Shown here one piece after another: positions 46,453-54,826 of a stretch of DNA of 64,000 nucleotides. Below the pieces are notes generated by a model that did not search any database, was not told the origin of the DNA, and worked only from the letters and a program-made list of their open reading frames with translations. The stretch lies in assembly GCF_018688095.1 (NCBI RefSeq), contig NZ_CP061311.1:1582120-1646119 (forward strand), in the 5' to 3' direction. The DNA comes from Polynucleobacter sp. AP-Titi-500A-B4. GTDB lineage: Bacteria; Pseudomonadota; Gammaproteobacteria; Burkholderiales; Burkholderiaceae. Every line of letters begins with the position of its first letter. Positions within the stretch are counted from its first letter, which is position 1. A program made the position numbers and the translations under genes.

Positions 46453-46579
46453 GATGACAACTCCTTGAAACTGACCTTGCGGTCTTTTCTACATCACCCC
46501 TGTAGATTTGAGGATATGGCTTGATAAAGCCATATTGGTTTAACCCTTGCTTAGGGTAATTTTTTTGTGCCGGCTTCAT
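46445..46579 (-). CDS. Possible 44-aa leader ORF between bchZ and pufB
   Basis: An ATG overlapping the bchZ stop (ATGA) has AGGAG 7 bases upstream and opens 44 codons that end inside the pufB start. The product is polar and basic (for example KNYPKQGLNQYGFIKPYPQ) without a membrane helix, so it is not PufQ, although pufQ occupies this place in Rhodobacter. It spans the hairpin at 46514-46535. It could be a leader peptide or simply transcribed leader. Confidence 0.3.
   Translation of the reverse strand: MKPAQKNYPKQGLNQYGFIKPYPQIYRGDVEKTARSVSRSCHHE
46514..46535 (-). other. Stem-loop in the bchZ-pufB leader
   Basis: A perfect 9-base stem (arms ATATGGCTT and AAGCCATAT) with a 4-base loop lies 63 bases before pufB. 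No T run follows in the gene direction, so an mRNA processing or stability role is more likely than termination. Confidence 0.6.
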
Positions 46580-48033
46580 ACAACTTCTCCTGCAGCATGA
46601 GAGAAGGATGACTTCTGCACACAATCTACTGTGACTCTTTCAATATTCTGTTTACGTGCCTCAAGCTCTGCTTCATCTCGCATTCTCTTGGCGGCAGAGA
46701 TTTGAGTAAGTACAGGCTGATTACTGATTAATTTATTGACTAGCTCTTGCGCCTCTTGCTCCCAAGGCATTGTCTTGATCGAGCTTTGTACCTTGGCTGG
46801 TGTTCGATCAACCTTATCCATCTCTGTGCCAAGCGGCAGGATGTTGAATAAAGCGTCAAACAAGCAGTTACATACTTCTTGTATCAAGTAGACTGAACCA
46901 GCGTAGCCCATGAATGGAGTACCGGTATGTCTACGAATAATGGCGCCAGGGAATGAAGCTGGAATATAGGAGAAGCGGGCGCCGATTTCACTGCCATACA
47001 TCCGCTCGTTGTAACTACCAAACATCACTAGCGGTGTTTTCTTCTGCACTAATTCACGAATCTCAACGTTATTCGTCTTATTTCCTGGCATTCTTGGTAC
47101 GGCAAAATTACAAGGCAAGCCCAGCTCTTCTTCCAAGAAATTGCGCACGCCCCGGGTATAGGTTTCATTGGCAACAATCGCAAAACTAGCAGTTCCAAAA
47201 AAGTCTTGAGTAACTGAGCGCCACAAATCCCAGACTGGTTTCAGAGTAGTGTGCTTTTCTTTCTCAATAAAACCTTCGACATCAAGTTCACAAAGCTCGC
47301 CCAGTTTTCTCAGAAAGGCTGTTGTGGACTGCATACCAATTGGGGCTTGCAAATAAGGACGCTCTAAGGTCTCGCAGAGTAAGCGGCCGTACTCACGGTA
47401 CATACAGATATTGACATCAGCATCAGCCAATTTCGGAATGTCAGCCAGGTGAGATCCCAGCGGGAACACCATATTGACTTCTGCCCCTATGCCTTCAATC
47501 AAACGACGGATTTCAGCTAAGTCACTATATAAATTAAAGCTGCCATAGCAAGGGCCAATAATGTTGACTCGAGGCTTTGCCCCTTCAACTTTCTTGCGCT
47601 CTGGAATCTTTTTAAGACCATACTCTGTCCACAACCAATTCATGGCGCGGTTAGCACATTGCCACTGATCTTCATCAATGGTTCTGGGCAAGAAACGCTT
47701 AATACCAGTACCTTCTGGAGTGACACCACCACCAATCATTTCGGCGATCGATCCTGTGACGACCACAGCTGGCAAATCGGGATCCAATACTTTGTGGGCA
47801 CGCTTCATGGACTCTTCTGTGCCCTCTCTACCCAACTGCTCCTCAGCCAAACCTGTGACGACGATCGGTAATTCATGCGGTGGTAGTGCATCGGTATAGT
47901 GCAAGACTGAAGTCACTGGCAGATTCTCGCAACCTACTGGGCCATCTATCACCACCTGCAAACCCTTCACAGCTGTGAAAACGTATACGGCGCCCCAATA
48001 GCCGCCAGCGCGATCGTGATCTAAGACTAGCAT
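46576..48033 (-). CDS. bchZ: Chlorophyllide a reductase subunit BchZ
   Basis: The 485-residue nitrogenase-like subunit begins MLVLDHDRAGGYWGAVYVFTA and has DGPVGCENLPVTSVLHYTDALP. With BchY it forms the catalytic part of chlorophyllide a oxidoreductase, which makes the bacteriochlorin ring. It shares a TAATG junction with bchY. Confidence 0.96.
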   Translation of the reverse strand: MLVLDHDRAGGYWGAVYVFTAVKGLQVVIDGPVGCENLPVTSVLHYTDALPPHELPIVVTGLAEEQLGREGTEESMKRAHKVLDPDLPAVVVTGSIAEMIGGGVTPEGTGIKRFLPRTIDEDQWQCANRAMNWLWTEYGLKKIPERKKVEGAKPRVNIIGPCYGSFNLYSDLAEIRRLIEGIGAEVNMVFPLGSHLADIPKLADADVNICMYREYGRLLCETLERPYLQAPIGMQSTTAFLRKLGELCELDVEGFIEKEKHTTLKPVWDLWRSVTQDFFGTASFAIVANETYTRGVRNFLEEELGLPCNFAVPRMPGNKTNNVEIRELVQKKTPLVMFGSYNERMYGSEIGARFSYIPASFPGAIIRRHTGTPFMGYAGSVYLIQEVCNCLFDALFNILPLGTEMDKVDRTPAKVQSSIKTMPWEQEAQELVNKLISNQPVLTQISAAKRMRDEAELEARKQNIERVTVDCVQKSSFSHAAGEVV

Positions 48034-49556
48034 TAGCCCATCTCCTCAGCTTTTTGCTTGGCTTTCGCTTTTTCCATACGACGCCTTACATCTGCTTTAA
48101 ATTCAGGACGATCAACAGGCACCGACTCCCACACACCAGTTGCATGATCTTTGCCAACACCCTCAAAGAAAGAATTCATCGCATCAAAACGATTTTGATT
48201 TGCCAGGGCAGCATTAATGACTTGAGCTAGAGAACCAGCACCAGCAGCGCCCATTAATGGTCTCGCTGAAATCAAGTTCGTAAAATACAACGATGGGATT
48301 GCCAATTCTTTGGCCTTTTGCACTACTGGTGTTGTACCAATGACAAGATCTGGCTCAAACTCTTTCATCGCAGCAAGATCTTGTTCTAGAGAGGCGCGAT
48401 ACTCTACATGTACGCCATGCTGCTCTAACCAGTCTAAGTCGCTACTACTCCAAACAGTTTTTGGACATGCGCTACCTACATAACGTACATCTGCGCCACT
48501 CTCAACCAATAAACGTGCTACCAATAACTCCGAGCCCTCGTAGCCACTGAGAGTGATTCTGCCTTTGATCGGCTTTGCTTTCAGTGCCGCCTGGATCATC
48601 GGTAAAAACTTCGCTTTAGCATTGCCGATTTTCTCGGCGCTTACACCAGAAGCAGCCCCAATATTTTCTAGCCACTGTGCTGTGCCTTCATAACCAATCG
48701 GAGCTGACCCAACGATTGATCTTCCAGCGCTTTCGAATTCACGAATACTTGCGGTGTAGAAAGGATGGATTGCGGCAACTACTTTGGAATCCATCGCTTG
48801 ATATAACTCACGCCATTCTCTGGTCGGCACTACTGGACCCACTGCCAAACCCATTGGCTCGAGCATCATGCCGATACTAATAGGATCCACTGGGAACATC
48901 TCACCTAACAAAGTAATAGTCGGCTTATCGGAGACCCCATTACGTGGCGCAGAAACTGGACCACTCTCAATTTCTGTACGAGCGTAACGCAACATCGCGC
49001 TCGCTAAAACATCTTTTGCTTCTGCATGTGTTGGCACACCAAAGCCAGGCACATCAATACCAATAATACGGACACCATTAATTTCTTTTGGCAGGAGCTG
49101 CAATGGCACACCACTCGCAGTCGGGACGCATAAATTGATGATCACAATCGCGTCATACAATTCTGGATTCGCCTCTTTGTAGACTGCATCTCGAATATCT
49201 TCGAAGAGCTTTCCAGTTACCAATGATTCTGAATTAAATGGTACATAGCCAACACTTCGGCGAGCACCATAAAAATGTGAGGTAAACGTTAAGCCATAGA
49301 CGCAACATGCAGAGCCAGAAAGAATCGTCGCCGTGCGACGCATTCTCAGGCCAACCCGCAGCGATCCAAATGCAGGACACATGCTTTGAGGCTGATCATG
49401 CGGCCCCTTGGGATAATCTTTAGCGTACTGACCTAATATCTCGCTCTTGTTCGCTGACTTGGCAGCAGCCAATAAATCCTCTGCCCCTGAATGACAAGAA
49501 ATCCCAGACGTGTCATTAGTCTGGGCTTGTATCGGAATGACTTTGGTGGATTTCAC
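48033..49556 (-). CDS. bchY: Chlorophyllide a reductase subunit BchY
   Basis: The 507-residue protein carries cluster cysteines in SMCPAFGSLRVGLRM and GSACCVYGLTFTSHFYGARRSVGY (in part) and in VINLCVPTASGVPL. It partners BchZ. It follows bchX by 14 bases. Confidence 0.96.
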   Translation of the reverse strand: MKSTKVIPIQAQTNDTSGISCHSGAEDLLAAAKSANKSEILGQYAKDYPKGPHDQPQSMCPAFGSLRVGLRMRRTATILSGSACCVYGLTFTSHFYGARRSVGYVPFNSESLVTGKLFEDIRDAVYKEANPELYDAIVIINLCVPTASGVPLQLLPKEINGVRIIGIDVPGFGVPTHAEAKDVLASAMLRYARTEIESGPVSAPRNGVSDKPTITLLGEMFPVDPISIGMMLEPMGLAVGPVVPTREWRELYQAMDSKVVAAIHPFYTASIREFESAGRSIVGSAPIGYEGTAQWLENIGAASGVSAEKIGNAKAKFLPMIQAALKAKPIKGRITLSGYEGSELLVARLLVESGADVRYVGSACPKTVWSSSDLDWLEQHGVHVEYRASLEQDLAAMKEFEPDLVIGTTPVVQKAKELAIPSLYFTNLISARPLMGAAGAGSLAQVINAALANQNRFDAMNSFFEGVGKDHATGVWESVPVDRPEFKADVRRRMEKAKAKQKAEEMG

Positions 49557-49570
49557 GATGATTGTGCTCT

Positions 49571-50578
49571 CTACGCTTTGTCGTAAATCACTTCGAGGGT
49601 TGGCTTGATCACTTCATTCTTGCCAACCATGTCAAAAATGGTTGCAGGCTCAAGAACTACATCTCTGCCGACTTGATTGGCCGCAAATAGCCCAAGCAAA
49701 TCATCTGGAGTCATTGGCTTAGGTCGCACTGGAGGCGCTTCCGCAACATTACTTGCTAGGCCAGCAAAGAGAGGGCCCCACTGAGAATCGGGCTTGCCAA
49801 TGATTTCGTAGCTAGCACTCTTTCTGCGTATATCGTCATTTGCAGGAATGACAGAAAGCACTGGAATGCCAACTTGTTCCGCAAAGGCGGTTGCCTCACC
49901 AGTGCCATCGTCACGATTGATCACCATGCCTGCCACGCCCACATTGCCGCCTAACTTACGGAAATATTCGACTGCAGAACAAACGTTATTCGCAACATAC
50001 AAAGATTGCAGATCGTTACTAGCAACCACGATCACTTTTTGACACATATCTCTGGCAATAGGTAATCCAAAGCCGCCGCAGACCACGTCGCCCAAGAAGT
50101 CGAGCAGGACATAATCAAAACCCCAATCATGGAAACCCAGTTTTTCTAAAGTTTCAAATCCATGAATGATTCCGCGACCACCGCAGCCCCTGCCAACCTC
50201 TGGGCCACCAAGCTCCATGGCATATACACCATCTCGCTTAAAGCAAACATCCCCAATCTTGACTTCTTCTCCAGCCAATTTCTTTTTAGAGGAGGTCTCA
50301 ATAATGGTTGGGCAAGCTTTGCCACCAAATAACAATGAAGTAGTATCGCTTTTTGGATCGCAACCAATGAGCAGGACTTTCTTACCCTGTTGAGCCATCA
50401 TGTAGGACAAATTGGCAAGCGTAAAACTCTTACCAATTCCACCCTTGCCATAAATAGCAATGATTTGTGTCTCTTTTTTAATTTCGCCGGTATGAACCTT
50501 GTCAGGCTCAATTGCGGCTTCTTTTCTCAATTGTGCAAATTGAACTGTTACTTCTTTTGGAACATTGGGCGCGTTCAT
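49571..50578 (-). CDS. bchX: Chlorophyllide a reductase iron protein BchX
   Basis: A 335-residue NifH-like protein with P-loop IYGKGGIGKSFTLANLS near residue 43, the cysteine motifs GGPEVGRGCGGRG and LLDFLGDVVCGGFGLP, and a typical acidic tail. It feeds electrons to BchYZ. The frame is open from a TTG at 50593, but the ATG at 50578 has a GGAGAGAGG site and forms an ATGA overlap with bchC. Confidence 0.96.
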   Translation of the reverse strand: MNAPNVPKEVTVQFAQLRKEAAIEPDKVHTGEIKKETQIIAIYGKGGIGKSFTLANLSYMMAQQGKKVLLIGCDPKSDTTSLLFGGKACPTIIETSSKKKLAGEEVKIGDVCFKRDGVYAMELGGPEVGRGCGGRGIIHGFETLEKLGFHDWGFDYVLLDFLGDVVCGGFGLPIARDMCQKVIVVASNDLQSLYVANNVCSAVEYFRKLGGNVGVAGMVINRDDGTGEATAFAEQVGIPVLSVIPANDDIRRKSASYEIIGKPDSQWGPLFAGLASNVAEAPPVRPKPMTPDDLLGLFAANQVGRDVVLEPATIFDMVGKNEVIKPTLEVIYDKA

Positions 50579-51525
50579 AATGCCTCTCTCCAATCAACAA
50601 CCATTTTTAAACAACTAGGATCTTCAAATGCGGTGCGATAAACCTCATCGATAGAAGATGGTCTACGGTGATGCGTAATTAAGCCTTGCAGATTTAAATC
50701 TCCACTAGCTATGGCTTGCTTTACTTCTTTTAAATCTTGAGGTGTCCACTGAGCAGCGATTCTTAATCTTGCTTCTTTCATGAAGGCTGCTGGGAAATTG
50801 AATTGAATATCTTTATCGTAGAATCCAGCTAAGGCAATCTCACCGCCCACTTGGAGGCGGCCAATCAACTTATTCAGAATGCTGACTTGCCCACTGGCGT
50901 CGCAGATATGGTGATATTTACTTTCTTCATCATCACAAGGATGAAGCACTGTGTATCCTTCTGCACCATTCATCCGCTCGGCATCAATCTCCCAAACCAC
51001 AGGTTGATGACCTAACATCACTGCAATTCTGGCAATTAACCTACCGAGTACGCCATGACCAACAATTAAATCTGGCTGTAATGTTTTTTTACCTTGGGTC
51101 ACGTGATAGGCAGTTGCTGCGAGAGCCAAAAGAACTCCCTCTTCACCCATTTCTTCCGGAAGAGCAACCACTCTGTCACTTGGCACTACTACATGAGAGG
51201 CGGCGCCACCAAATAAACCTTTCACATCACCAAAACATTTGGCACCAGGCACAAATACTCTTTGATGAAGATCGAGCTTAGATTTTTTTCCAACCCGAGT
51301 CACTCTTCCCACGGATTCATAACCAGGTACTAAGGGGTAGCCCATTCCCGGAAAGTCAGGCATGGTTCCATTCCATAGCAACTTCTCTGTTCCTGTGCTG
51401 ATACCGCTCCATTCAATCTGCACAACCACATCGGTATCTGTTGGCTCATCCAACAAAAGACGCTTTAGCCTGAGTTCGCGTGGCGACTCAAGCAGTACGG
51501 CTGTTGAATGAAGTTGACTTTGCAT
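50575..51525 (-). CDS. bchC: 3-hydroxyethyl bacteriochlorophyllide a dehydrogenase BchC
   Basis: A 316-residue medium-chain dehydrogenase-like protein: SGISTGTEKLLWNGTMPDFPGMGYPLVPGYESVGRV (in parts) and VGHGVLGRLIARIAVMLG for NAD binding. It oxidises the C3 hydroxyethyl group to acetyl. It begins its own promoter region: a PpsR box is 27 bases upstream and the conserved element 63 bases upstream. Confidence 0.95.
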   Translation of the reverse strand: MQSQLHSTAVLLESPRELRLKRLLLDEPTDTDVVVQIEWSGISTGTEKLLWNGTMPDFPGMGYPLVPGYESVGRVTRVGKKSKLDLHQRVFVPGAKCFGDVKGLFGGAASHVVVPSDRVVALPEEMGEEGVLLALAATAYHVTQGKKTLQPDLIVGHGVLGRLIARIAVMLGHQPVVWEIDAERMNGAEGYTVLHPCDDEESKYHHICDASGQVSILNKLIGRLQVGGEIALAGFYDKDIQFNFPAAFMKEARLRIAAQWTPQDLKEVKQAIASGDLNLQGLITHHRRPSSIDEVYRTAFEDPSCLKMVVDWREAL

Positions 51526-51551
51526 ATGTCTATTTATGTTTACCTTCTATA

Positions 51552-51569
51552 TGTAAACTAATTTATACA
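51552..51569 (-). promoter_or_regulatory. PpsR/CrtJ box upstream of bchC
   Basis: TGTAAACTAATTTATACA is a perfect TGT-N12-ACA site just before the bchC start. A GTTTAC / GTAAAC inverted pair overlaps it. The bchC promoter is a known CrtJ target in R. capsulatus. Confidence 0.75.
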
Positions 51570-51587
51570 CATATAGAGTTGTAGTCA

Positions 51588-51606
51588 TTAGTAATTACCC
51601 TAATTT
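51588..51606 (-). promoter_or_regulatory. Conserved TACCCT-type upstream element, bchC copy
   Basis: TTAGTAATTACCCTAATTT matches the bchF and pucB copies closely. It runs into the crtF stop codon, and arms TTAGTAA / TTACTAA flank it. Its core is centred 38.5 bases from the bchC PpsR box centre. Confidence 0.55.
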
Positions 51607-52768
51607 ATTTACTAATTAACAAAACTTGGGCATTAATTGGCATGCTGCAGGGCAGCACTTCTACCCCCTTAAATCCGGCATGGACGGCTAAGTTGCTAAT
51701 TTCTTGAATGGTTCTGGGCCTACCCCGACCCATAGCAAGCAAATAAAACCCAAAATACGCATGCCCCATCGCAGGATGGTCGGGGGTATCGGCCATAGGC
51801 TCTGCCACCAATAGCTTGCCGCCAACTGGCAATGCTTCAAAGATTGACCTTAATAAAATTTTGACGCGCTCATCGTCGTGGTCAAAAATCACCCGAATTA
51901 AGGTGATGAGATCTGCGCCCGTTGGTAGTGAGTCCTGGAAGAAATCTCCTCCATACACTTCAATATCTTGATGGTCTGTAGTTAGCGCAAAACTATCTTT
52001 GGCAAGGTTAGCAACACCTGGCAAATCAAATAGTTTTCTTTTGAGTTGTGGGGTATTTAGAAAAACGCGTTTTAAAAAGGTACCTTGTCCTCCGCCAACA
52101 TCTAATAAACATGCATGCTGAGAAAAATCATAAGCATCCACTACTTGATCTGCTACTAGAGGTAAAGATGCCGACATCAAGTCGGAATAATTTTTAACGC
52201 GCTCCTTATCCTTCAACGCCTCTTGATCTTGTTGATCAGGAGAAACGTAAGGCCAAAATTTCTCCATCTTTTTAATTTCAACATCGCCAGATAAAAGCAA
52301 TAGTGGATCACGAAGGTCTTCATATAAAACAGCATGGTGCTCGATCATGGCTGAGAGCGCAGTGTTTCCAACCATCGGAGCGCCTAACGTACCTAAACCA
52401 TATTTTTGTTTAGAGCGCATCTCTAATAAATTAATGGATACAGCAGCATCCAATAATTTTTTTAAAGGGATCGCATCAAGACTGCAACTCTTTTTAATCT
52501 CCGATAAATCTAATGGACCATCTTTTAACAGATTAAATAAATTTAAACGTACACATGAGAGAAGTATTTGTGTGTAGACAAATCCAGCCATCACATCAAA
52601 TAATTGATTGGCTCTTCTCTTGGCAATATTTTTGAGAAAAGGAATTTTTGCTACGCGATTTTGGAAACGAGTGTCAGCAATTAAGCGATCACGAAAGATG
52701 CAAAGTCGCTCCCAGAAGCTGTAGTCATGTTGACCACCTTCTATCGATAAGGATTGTGTTTGAGCCAT
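51605..52768 (-). CDS. crtF: Demethylspheroidene O-methyltransferase CrtF
   Basis: The 387-residue SAM methyltransferase has ACLLDVGGGQGTFLKRVFLNTP (in part) near residue 213, LITLIRVIFDHDDERV and KLLVAEPMADTPDHPAMGHAYFGFYLLAMGRGRPRT (in parts). It methylates the 1-hydroxy group on the way to spheroidene. It lies 17 bases after crtE. Confidence 0.92.
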   Translation of the reverse strand: MAQTQSLSIEGGQHDYSFWERLCIFRDRLIADTRFQNRVAKIPFLKNIAKRRANQLFDVMAGFVYTQILLSCVRLNLFNLLKDGPLDLSEIKKSCSLDAIPLKKLLDAAVSINLLEMRSKQKYGLGTLGAPMVGNTALSAMIEHHAVLYEDLRDPLLLLSGDVEIKKMEKFWPYVSPDQQDQEALKDKERVKNYSDLMSASLPLVADQVVDAYDFSQHACLLDVGGGQGTFLKRVFLNTPQLKRKLFDLPGVANLAKDSFALTTDHQDIEVYGGDFFQDSLPTGADLITLIRVIFDHDDERVKILLRSIFEALPVGGKLLVAEPMADTPDHPAMGHAYFGFYLLAMGRGRPRTIQEISNLAVHAGFKGVEVLPCSMPINAQVLLISK

Positions 52769-52785
52769 GGAAGCGACTGAATACC

Positions 52786-53691
52786 CTAGGCTGCTTGCTT
52801 TTGAATTGCAATCGCTAGATGTCGTTCGCCGCGCTCAAACCAAGAAGATGGCAACAATCTCTCCGCTTCAAAGGCAACGAGTTTTTTCAAGTAGCCGTCA
52901 CCTGGACAACTTGGAATAGAAGTAATGGCCTTGCCAACCAAATGATCAAAATGCTCAACAGCACCGTTTAATCCCAATTCTTTAGCAGAGCTGGGGCGAT
53001 GATGTTCTTGATCCTGACCAGAGGGCTTGCCAAGAAACTGTGCATCGCCGAGTACATCTCGAATGTCATCAGCAACTTGATAGGCTTCCCCAAGCCACTC
53101 ACCTAGACCTTGCCAGGTTTCTGCATCTGAACCAGCTGCTTGAGCACCAGCTGCAGTAGCCGCTGAAAATAGCGCACCAGTCTTGGCTCTTTGATAATCA
53201 CTTAATACTGCTTGAGGTTCGCACTCCCAAGCTTGTCCGGCAATGATTCCAAATGGAGCGCCAACACCTTGTGAAATCGTTTTGATGATCGGAGCTAATC
53301 GTTGAGCAGATCTTCTTGAGGCTGCCGCAACCGTTTGATATGCCATGACGATCAGAGCATCGCCAGTTAATACTGCCAAGCGCTCACCAAATTCTTTATG
53401 AACTGAAGTTTGACCACGACGCATGTCTGCGTTATCAAAGCAAGGCAAATCATCATGCACTAAGGAGGCACAATGAATCATCTCAACCGCAATCGCACTC
53501 GCCATCGATAATTGAGGGTCATCATTGCCACAAGCCTGAGCTACCGCTAGAGTAAGCTGGGGTCTAATACGGGCACCACCCGGAAACACCGCATGCCGAA
53601 TTGCTTTGCTGAGTAGCGCTGGACCCTTGGTGGATTCATGAGATTTCAAGGCGTGCTCAAGAGCTCTATCCAAATGCTTGATTGGTGACAT
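52786..53691 (-). CDS. crtE: Geranylgeranyl diphosphate synthase CrtE
   Basis: A 301-residue polyprenyl synthase with the first aspartate motif LVHDDLPCFDNADMRRG and the second VADDIRDVLGD. It supplies GGPP for phytoene and the bacteriochlorophyll tail. It is the first gene of the long superoperon to crtB, with a PpsR box and conserved element in its promoter, and divergent from bchO. Confidence 0.94.
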   Translation of the reverse strand: MSPIKHLDRALEHALKSHESTKGPALLSKAIRHAVFPGGARIRPQLTLAVAQACGNDDPQLSMASAIAVEMIHCASLVHDDLPCFDNADMRRGQTSVHKEFGERLAVLTGDALIVMAYQTVAAASRRSAQRLAPIIKTISQGVGAPFGIIAGQAWECEPQAVLSDYQRAKTGALFSAATAAGAQAAGSDAETWQGLGEWLGEAYQVADDIRDVLGDAQFLGKPSGQDQEHHRPSSAKELGLNGAVEHFDHLVGKAITSIPSCPGDGYLKKLVAFEAERLLPSSWFERGERHLAIAIQKQAA

Positions 53692-53751
53692 GACTTTTGC
53701 CCCTTCAAAAAGAAATCAATTTCTTTGTCTAATTTAAAATACAATTTACTA

Positions 53752-53769
53752 TGTAAAAAAATATAGACA
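53752..53769 (-). promoter_or_regulatory. PpsR/CrtJ box upstream of crtE
   Basis: TGTAAAAAAATATAGACA is a perfect TGT-N12-ACA site about 60 bases before crtE and 66 before bchO, so it could act on both directions. Confidence 0.65.
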
Positions 53770-53772
53770 CTA

Positions 53773-53795
53773 TTTCTGTCACTGTCAAACAGAAA
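53773..53795. repeat. Inverted repeat between crtE and bchO
   Basis: Arms TTTCTGT and ACAGAAA are separated by 9 bases. The spacing is not that of PpsR (12). It may be an operator of another dimeric regulator or only a chance palindrome. Confidence 0.4.
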
Positions 53796-53797
53796 TA

Positions 53798-53816
53798 CAA
53801 GGGTTTACCCTTATTA
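53798..53816 (-). promoter_or_regulatory. Conserved TACCCT-type upstream element, crtE copy
   Basis: CAAGGGTTTACCCTTATTA is a weaker match to the family; it includes the palindrome AAGGGT-TT-ACCCTT. Its core is 48.5 bases from the crtE PpsR box centre, about one helical turn more than in bchC, bchF and bchG. Confidence 0.4.
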
Positions 53817-53835
53817 AGAATGGTTTTGGAAGAAG

Positions 53836-54720
53836 ATGATTGCTGGAATTCCAGAAGATTGGCCAAATAGATCATTCAGCCGAAATATTCGGACTGGGGA
53901 TATGACTTGGCATGTGCAAGTCTCAGGCAACTCGCCGATACATGTACTACTGCTTCATGGGACTGGTTCCTCTGCTCATACCTGGGGCAGCCTGTTTAGC
54001 GAATTAGCAAAAAAATACACCGTCATTGCGGTTGATCTACCGGGTCATGGATTTACCAAAAACCTTGGTCAAAAAAATCTTAACTTAGACGCCCTCGCTG
54101 AAAAACTCACTGAATTGAGAGAGGCACTCAAGATCGACTATTTCGATCACATTATTGGTCACTCGGCAGGGGCTACACTAGCCTTAAGTTACGCACTCAA
54201 AAACAGGCAACCAAAAACGATTGTGGGCCTTAACCCGTCGCTCATTAGCTTACCCAGTTTCTATCATAAGTTTGTTGCGCCATTCATTAACCCGATCGTG
54301 ACATCTTCTTTTTTTACGGCAGTTCTGAGTGATCTTTTGCCTCATACCAAAATGATCGATAGCCTGATCGATTCCACCAATACCAAACTCGATAGCCAAA
54401 AACGAGATCGATACAAAACCTTATTTAAAAGTGCTGATCATCTCAATGGGTCTATGAGCTTTATGGCAGGAACTGATATACCTAGCCTACTTGATCAATG
54501 TCAGAGTATTCAATCCGATCTGACCTTTGTATTGACTGAGGATGATGGCTGGATTCCGGCGCAAGCTTTACGCCAGGTGATTGAGAAATATTTCCAACAA
54601 GCAAAAATCATTGAAATCAAAGGAGGGCATTTGTTTCATGAAGCACATGAAGCACTCGCTCTTGAATTTATTGAAGAAGCCTTACAGGTAACAGGAGGAA
54701 GCCATGTCCACACTAGTTAA
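53836..54720 (+). CDS. bchO: Alpha/beta hydrolase BchO
   Basis: The 294-residue hydrolase has VLLLHGTGSSAHTWGSLF, the nucleophile motif IGHSAGATLALSYAL (serine near 117), and a late GGHLFHEA histidine. BchO-family proteins sit beside bchID in purple bacteria and are thought to aid magnesium chelation, without proven mechanism. Here it is divergent from crtE and convergent with bchD. Its end overlaps the next small gene by 17 bases. Confidence 0.85.
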   Translation: MIAGIPEDWPNRSFSRNIRTGDMTWHVQVSGNSPIHVLLLHGTGSSAHTWGSLFSELAKKYTVIAVDLPGHGFTKNLGQKNLNLDALAEKLTELREALKIDYFDHIIGHSAGATLALSYALKNRQPKTIVGLNPSLISLPSFYHKFVAPFINPIVTSSFFTAVLSDLLPHTKMIDSLIDSTNTKLDSQKRDRYKTLFKSADHLNGSMSFMAGTDIPSLLDQCQSIQSDLTFVLTEDDGWIPAQALRQVIEKYFQQAKIIEIKGGHLFHEAHEALALEFIEEALQVTGGSHVHTS

Positions 54721-54826
54721 TATCGCATTGTGTCTAGCTGCTCTGCTTGGTCTAGGACTATTTGCTAATGCTTATTTCCGAGGTCAAAAAGTTCTCAAAA
54801 AATTATCGCAAAAGAAAACATATTAG
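54704..54826 (+). CDS. Membrane peptide after bchO, 40 aa
   Basis: A 40-codon gene with a perfect AGGAGG site before its ATG, starting inside the end of bchO. The product has one helix (NIALCLAALLGLGLFANAYF) followed by a basic tail (RGQKVLKKLSQKK), so the N-terminus is probably periplasmic or membrane-embedded. Its last 4 bases overlap the bchD stop on the other strand. I know no family; position suggests a link to magnesium chelation or membrane docking of BchO. Confidence 0.7.
   Translation: MSTLVNIALCLAALLGLGLFANAYFRGQKVLKKLSQKKTY

Noticed and set aside
46514..46560. Hairpins between bchZ and pufB as a terminator
   Set aside because: The T run lies on the plus-strand side of the second repeat, opposite to the direction of all nearby genes; the 9-base stem has no T run in the gene direction.
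46531..46560. A sixth copy of the conserved upstream element before pufB
   Set aside because: An AACCCT / AGGGT repeat is present, but the flanking bases agree poorly and no PpsR box lies at the expected distance.
53777..53791. TGT-N9-ACA between crtE and bchO as a PpsR site
   Set aside because: The spacer is 9, not 12; it is listed only as an inverted repeat.
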